64,000 bases of DNA from NCBI RefSeq assembly GCF_000337815.1, contig NZ_AOLN01000011.1, positions 186,001 to 250,000 on the forward strand, given 5' to 3'. This stretch comes from Haloferax mucosum ATCC BAA-1512 (GTDB lineage Archaea; Halobacteriota; Halobacteria; Halobacteriales; Haloferacaceae). The notes beneath the pieces were generated by a model. It worked only from the letters and a program-made list of their open reading frames with translations, was not told the DNA's origin and did not search any database. The translations under genes and the position numbers were made by a program. Every line of letters begins with the position of its first letter. The first letter of the stretch is position 1. Shown piece after piece: positions 60,613-64,000 of the stretch.

Positions 60613-60643
60613 GCGGTACGAACGGCGGTACTACGTTTTTGTG

Positions 60644-60919
60644 TTATCCGAAGAGCGTAAACGAGAGCAACACCAGTGCCAGCGACACCAAGGTGAGGCC
60701 GACGAGTTCGGCCGTTGTTTCGGTGCCGTCTTTGAGCCGTCGAGAGCGGTCTCGAAACCGAATCGACAGCGCGAACCCGCCGAGTCCGACGGTCCCGAAG
60801 GCGAATCCCTGAATCGAGAGTCCGGTGACGACCGCCATCGCAACGTGGTAGATACCGAACACCGCCCAGAGACCGGCGACCAGCGCGGCGAGGACGACGC
60901 GGAAGCGACGAACGTTCAC
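60644..60919 (-). CDS. Small membrane protein coupled to PiT
   Basis: The protein has 91 residues from a GTG overlapping the transporter stop (GTGA). Three helices: VVLAALVAGLWAVFGIYHVA, AFGTVGLGGFALSI and LVGLTLVSLALVLLSFTL. It is probably an accessory or unrelated membrane protein; no motif is recognised. Confidence 0.6.
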   Translation of the reverse strand: MNVRRFRVVLAALVAGLWAVFGIYHVAMAVVTGLSIQGFAFGTVGLGGFALSIRFRDRSRRLKDGTETTAELVGLTLVSLALVLLSFTLFG

Positions 60920-62115
60920 ACCGAGAATGCGGTCGAAACGACCGTAAAGACACCGTAGCCGAGACCGAACGCGAGGACCAACGAGCCGACCCACGCGAGA
61001 ACGGTGTAGAGCATCTTCCGCCCCGAGACGCCTGAGCCACCGGCGGCGTAGCCGGAACCGATGATGGCACTGACGATGATTTCGTTGAACGAGACGGGAA
61101 CGCCGAGTGCGACCGCCGTCTGCGCGATGGCGAACGAGGGAATCATCGCGGCGATAGAGCGACGCGGGCCGAGCGAAGAGTAGTCCTGCGCGAGCGCCTT
61201 AATCATGCGCGGTGCGCCGGTCCACGACCCCGCGAGGAGACCGACACCGCCGCCGACGAGGAGCGCCGGGAGCGGAACGGTCACCGCGTCGAGAAGCGGA
61301 ACCAGCGGTCCGATGGCAAGTCCGACCTGACTCCCGCCAGCCGAGAAGGCGACGAGGCCGCCGAGAACGAGCAGGAAGCGTCGCTGACCGCGGGTCTGGT
61401 CCGTAGCCATCCAGCGACCGACGATTGCGACCGCGATGAGACCAACGAACAGCGAGGCGGCGACGAACCAGACCGTCTCGCCGATGCCGACGACGCCGGT
61501 CAGTTCGAGCGCGGCGGCGCGGGCGACGGACGCAGACGACCCGTTCGAACCGAGACTCGCAAACTCCATGTTGGCGACCAGCAGGCCGACGATTCCAGCG
61601 AGAATGGGAACCGTGACTCGTTCGGACGTGCCGTTGGAGCGGAGCGTTCGGGCGGTCGCGTACGACGCGCCGCCGCCGACGAACGGCGTGAGAATCCACA
61701 GGGAGAGGATTTGTTGATATTTCGCCCACGCTGGAACGCCGCCCATGGCGAGACCGACGCCGACGACGGCCCCGGTGACGGTAAAGGCGGTGGCGATGGG
61801 GTAACCGGTGAAGACGCCAAGCGCGACGAGGACCGCCGCGGTGAGAAGCGCAACGACCGCGGCGACCGCGGTCAGCGTAACGCCGCCGATGAGTTCGGTT
61901 CCGACGGCGTTCGTGACGTTCGCACCCTGCAGGAAGGCCCCGGCGAAGCCGAGCAGGCCGACGATAAATCCGGCCCGCATCACCGAGATGGCGTTGGCAC
62001 CGACAGCAGGTGCAAACGGCGTCGAACCCGACGACCCGGCACCGATAGCCCACGCCATGAACAGACTCGCAAGGGCGGCGACGGCGAAGGTGGCGAGCGT
62101 ACCGATAGCTACCAC
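60916..62115 (-). CDS. Inorganic phosphate transporter (PiT family)
   Basis: The protein has 399 residues and about ten membrane helices. The N-terminal half has AIGAGSSGSTPFAPAVGANA and ISVMRAGFIVGLLGFAGAFL. The C-terminal half has AFSAGGSQVGLAIGPLVPLL and VPVSFNEIIVSAIIGSGYAA. The duplicated signature matches PiT (PF01384). It uses an ion gradient to import phosphate. Translation starts at the GTG of 62115. Confidence 0.88.
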   Translation of the reverse strand: MVAIGTLATFAVAALASLFMAWAIGAGSSGSTPFAPAVGANAISVMRAGFIVGLLGFAGAFLQGANVTNAVGTELIGGVTLTAVAAVVALLTAAVLVALGVFTGYPIATAFTVTGAVVGVGLAMGGVPAWAKYQQILSLWILTPFVGGGASYATARTLRSNGTSERVTVPILAGIVGLLVANMEFASLGSNGSSASVARAAALELTGVVGIGETVWFVAASLFVGLIAVAIVGRWMATDQTRGQRRFLLVLGGLVAFSAGGSQVGLAIGPLVPLLDAVTVPLPALLVGGGVGLLAGSWTGAPRMIKALAQDYSSLGPRRSIAAMIPSFAIAQTAVALGVPVSFNEIIVSAIIGSGYAAGGSGVSGRKMLYTVLAWVGSLVLAFGLGYGVFTVVSTAFSV

Positions 62116-62157
62116 GACAGGACACCTCGGGAATGAGTGGAGTGCGCGGTGACCATT

Positions 62158-62325
62158 CTACCGGCGACGCACCTCGTCGTATCCCTCGCTCAAGCCGAGC
62201 AGGGTCCGGCGGACGAGGAGATACGCGAAGAAGACGAAGAGCAACATCACGATGAGCAAGCCCGTGAATATGGGGTCACCAACGAGAAAATCGACGATGC
62301 CGTCTACGACCAAAGGGTCGGTCAT
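62158..62325 (-). CDS. Small single-helix membrane protein
   Basis: The protein has 55 residues starting MTDPLVVDGIVDFLVGDPIF. One long hydrophobic helix (FTGLLIVMLLFVFFAYLLV) ends in a charged tail. It lies 42 nt before the PiT gene on the same strand, so it may be a small partner of the transporter. Confidence 0.6.
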   Translation of the reverse strand: MTDPLVVDGIVDFLVGDPIFTGLLIVMLLFVFFAYLLVRRTLLGLSEGYDEVRRR

Positions 62326-62421
62326 GTGCGAGGATTCCGCGGGCACGGGGTATAGCAATTTCGGCGTCAGGACGTGACGGGATACAAACACTCATACCGA
62401 AAACGCGAGTAGCGCGAACAG

Positions 62422-63348
62422 ATGGCCGACCTCCTCCCCTCCGACGCCGGGGACACCGGGAACGCCGACGACGACCCGGACGACAGAGACCCGCGCGTCG
62501 TCGGTCTCGACAGCGACGAAGCCGACGACTTACTCGCCGCCATCTCCTCGTCTACCGCCCGGTCGGTCCTCGCGTCCCTCCACGAATCGCCCGCGACTCC
62601 GTCGGAACTCGCAACCGAGGTCGAAACGTCGCTTCAGAACGTTCAGTACCATCTCGGCAATCTCGCCGAGGCGGACCTCATCGACGTGACCGACACGCGG
62701 TACTCCGAGAAGGGCCGCGAGATGAACGTCTACGCGCCCGCCGACCGCGCGCTGGTCGTCGTCGCCGGTGACGACGACGAGACTGAAGGACTCAAAGGAG
62801 CGCTCACGCGCCTTATCGGCGGTATCGGTGTTCTCGGTATCGGCTCGGTCGTCGTGAACCGACTCGCCCGACCGGAGTCGTTCGTCCCGTTCGGACTCGG
62901 GAGCGCGGGCGAAAGTGCGGGCGGGAACGGCGGAAGCGTCGATGTCGCAACGAACGCGAACACCTCCGATGGGTCCGGGTCGGACTCGAACGTGGTCTAC
63001 GAAGCAGACGAAACGACGACCGTCGCGGACGGCGGCGATGCGACCGCGGCGGATGCGGCGACGACGGCTTCGGACGCCGGAGCCACGACCGTCGAGGAAA
63101 CCGTGACCGAAGCGGCGACTCGAACCGCGGAGACGGCGACGCCAGCGCCGACCGCGACGCCGACACCGGCGGCGAACACGACGACGATTGCACAACAGGC
63201 GACGGAGACGGCGGAGACAGCAACGCAACTGGCTGGAGGGTCCGGCATCGCCGAATCGTTCGGGTCGCTCTCGCCGGGGATATTGTTCTTTTTCGGCGGT
63301 TTGACGGTCCTTATCGCATGGATTGCAATCAGCGTACTCCGTGACTAA
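62422..63348 (+). CDS. Membrane-anchored winged-helix (ArsR-type) protein
   Basis: The protein has 308 residues. The N-terminal HTH (STARSVLASLHESPATPSEL, then ATEVETSLQNVQYHLGNLAE and DTRYSEKGREM) is an ArsR-type winged helix. A hydrophobic helix follows (LIGGIGVLGIGSVVVNRL), then a Thr/Ala-rich low-complexity stretch, and a second helix at the C-terminus (ILFFFGGLTVLIAWIAISVL). It is cytosolic DNA-binding but membrane-tethered. Its target is unknown. Confidence 0.82.
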   Translation: MADLLPSDAGDTGNADDDPDDRDPRVVGLDSDEADDLLAAISSSTARSVLASLHESPATPSELATEVETSLQNVQYHLGNLAEADLIDVTDTRYSEKGREMNVYAPADRALVVVAGDDDETEGLKGALTRLIGGIGVLGIGSVVVNRLARPESFVPFGLGSAGESAGGNGGSVDVATNANTSDGSGSDSNVVYEADETTTVADGGDATAADAATTASDAGATTVEETVTEAATRTAETATPAPTATPTPAANTTTIAQQATETAETATQLAGGSGIAESFGSLSPGILFFFGGLTVLIAWIAISVLRD

Positions 63349-63577
63349 AAGGACCCTTTGAGCCTACGGTGTGTATTTGACCGCCGAACGCATACGACAA
63401 ACTGCGAGGTCGCGTTCGCCCCCCACGACGGTCGGGACACGCCATCTTCGGTGCCCCTGCCCCCGTCCTGCCGTCGCCTCCCCCCGCGGCCTCGGTCCGC
63501 CTGTCATGGAACGCACGAAGCCCCTCCGCTCCAACCCTCCATTCGCGTTCCCGCTGTTCTTTCGGCCCTCCTTCGAC

Positions 63578-64000
63578 TTATCGGCGTCCGCTGGGACCGA
63601 TTCGGAACGTCTCGAACTCCTCGCCATCGACAGTGACCAGCCGGCCGCGTACGCCGCCGCCCGGCAGTTCCTCCAGTTCCGCGTGCGCCCGTTGGTTTCC
63701 GCGGGGTTGTGCGTGGCTCCCCGGATTGAGAAGCGGAATCGCACCGGTCGCGTCGAACGTCGGTCGGTGACTGTGACCGAAAATAACCGCGTCAGCGCCG
63801 CGCTCACGGCCGAACAGTGTGAGCGCGGTGCCGCCGCCGCGCCGCGTGTGCGTCAGTGCGAACTCCACGCCGCCGTAGGTGAAGTTCCGCGCCTTGGGAA
63901 TCCGGTCTCGAATCGCCGCATCGTCGTTGTTGCCGAAGACGGCGAGAAACGACTCGGACTCGTCGATGAAGGCGTCGAGGACGGACTCGCGCATAAAGTC
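63578..64000 (-). CDS. Metallophosphoesterase (YfcE/MJ0936 type), N-terminus cut by window edge
   Basis: At least 140 residues. The frame runs off the window on its 5' side, so the ATG at 63994 is probably internal. Visible motifs: FLAVFGNNDD, FALTHT, FGHSHRPTF and LLNPGSHAQPRG, which match the metal-binding part of YfcE-like phosphodiesterases. The N-terminal DxH motif lies outside. The 229 nt downstream (63349-63577) hold nothing I recognise. Confidence 0.82.
   Translation of the reverse strand, partial: DFMRESVLDAFIDESESFLAVFGNNDDAAIRDRIPKARNFTYGGVEFALTHTRRGGGTALTLFGRERGADAVIFGHSHRPTFDATGAIPLLNPGSHAQPRGNQRAHAELEELPGGGVRGRLVTVDGEEFETFRIGPSGRR

Noticed and set aside
63349-63577. GC-rich gap as a possible structured RNA (SRP or RNase P)
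   Set aside because: The conserved sequence blocks of these RNAs are not visible.

Overview
The window is a piece of a haloarchaeal chromosome, most likely Haloferax or a close relative. Three things support this: high GC with strongly acidic proteins, haloarchaea-specific families (an RPA3/RPAP3-type ssDNA-binding pair, Tfx-like regulators, membrane-anchored winged-helix proteins), and a CRISPR repeat very close to known Haloferax subtype I-B repeats. Many genes overlap by 4 nt (ATGA or GTGA), and several TATA boxes sit about 25 nt before a start codon, as expected for leaderless archaeal transcripts.

Left flank (1-24900) is ordinary core genome. It holds a divergent pair of envelope or HTH proteins, electron transfer flavoprotein beta and alpha, a polyprenyl synthase, a DUF373 membrane protein, an S9 peptidase, a radical SAM protein, a TRAM protein, a Tfx-like regulator, an SDR, a sugar-1-phosphate nucleotidyltransferase, the rpa3-rpap3 operon, tRNA-His, a CinA-like protein, an M50-CBS protease, a Tat-exported protein, a Hel308-like helicase and an SLC13 permease.

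Centre (24953-53124) is a 28.2 kb integrated element. It entered the 3' end of tRNA-Pro(TGG) and is bounded by a 24-bp direct repeat. It carries: a large zinc-finger/winged-helix protein, probably for replication, next to the left att; a cluster of four hairpins; a small catalytic-domain-only tyrosine recombinase beside an 11-repeat CRISPR array with no cas genes; a methyltransferase pair; a Walker-A ATPase operon; a divergent 10-kb operon of 13 mostly membrane proteins (33321-43481) including a 976-978-residue repeat protein and a 908-residue multi-domain exported protein; an Orc1/Cdc6 protein; three toxin-antitoxin type modules; a duplicated repressor/operator/leader switch; and an operon of tiny zinc-ribbon proteins ending in a full-length integrase next to the right att. 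The structural operon plus ATPase could build a virion, a plasmid vesicle or a surface transfer apparatus. I could not assign it to a named family by eye.

Right flank (53126-64000) begins with att remnants and small membrane ORFs. It then returns to core genes: a fused membrane/spermidine synthase-like protein, a Cas4-like protein, Sua5/YrdC, a cysteine-free redoxin with a glutaredoxin/GST-like partner, a CNNM/CorC protein, a PiT phosphate transporter, a membrane-anchored HTH protein and a partial metallophosphoesterase.

The strongest leads are the cas-less CRISPR array inside a mobile element, the four-hairpin cluster after the replication gene, the two copies of a leader sequence each paired with a different repressor and operator, and the uncharacterised membrane-protein operon.
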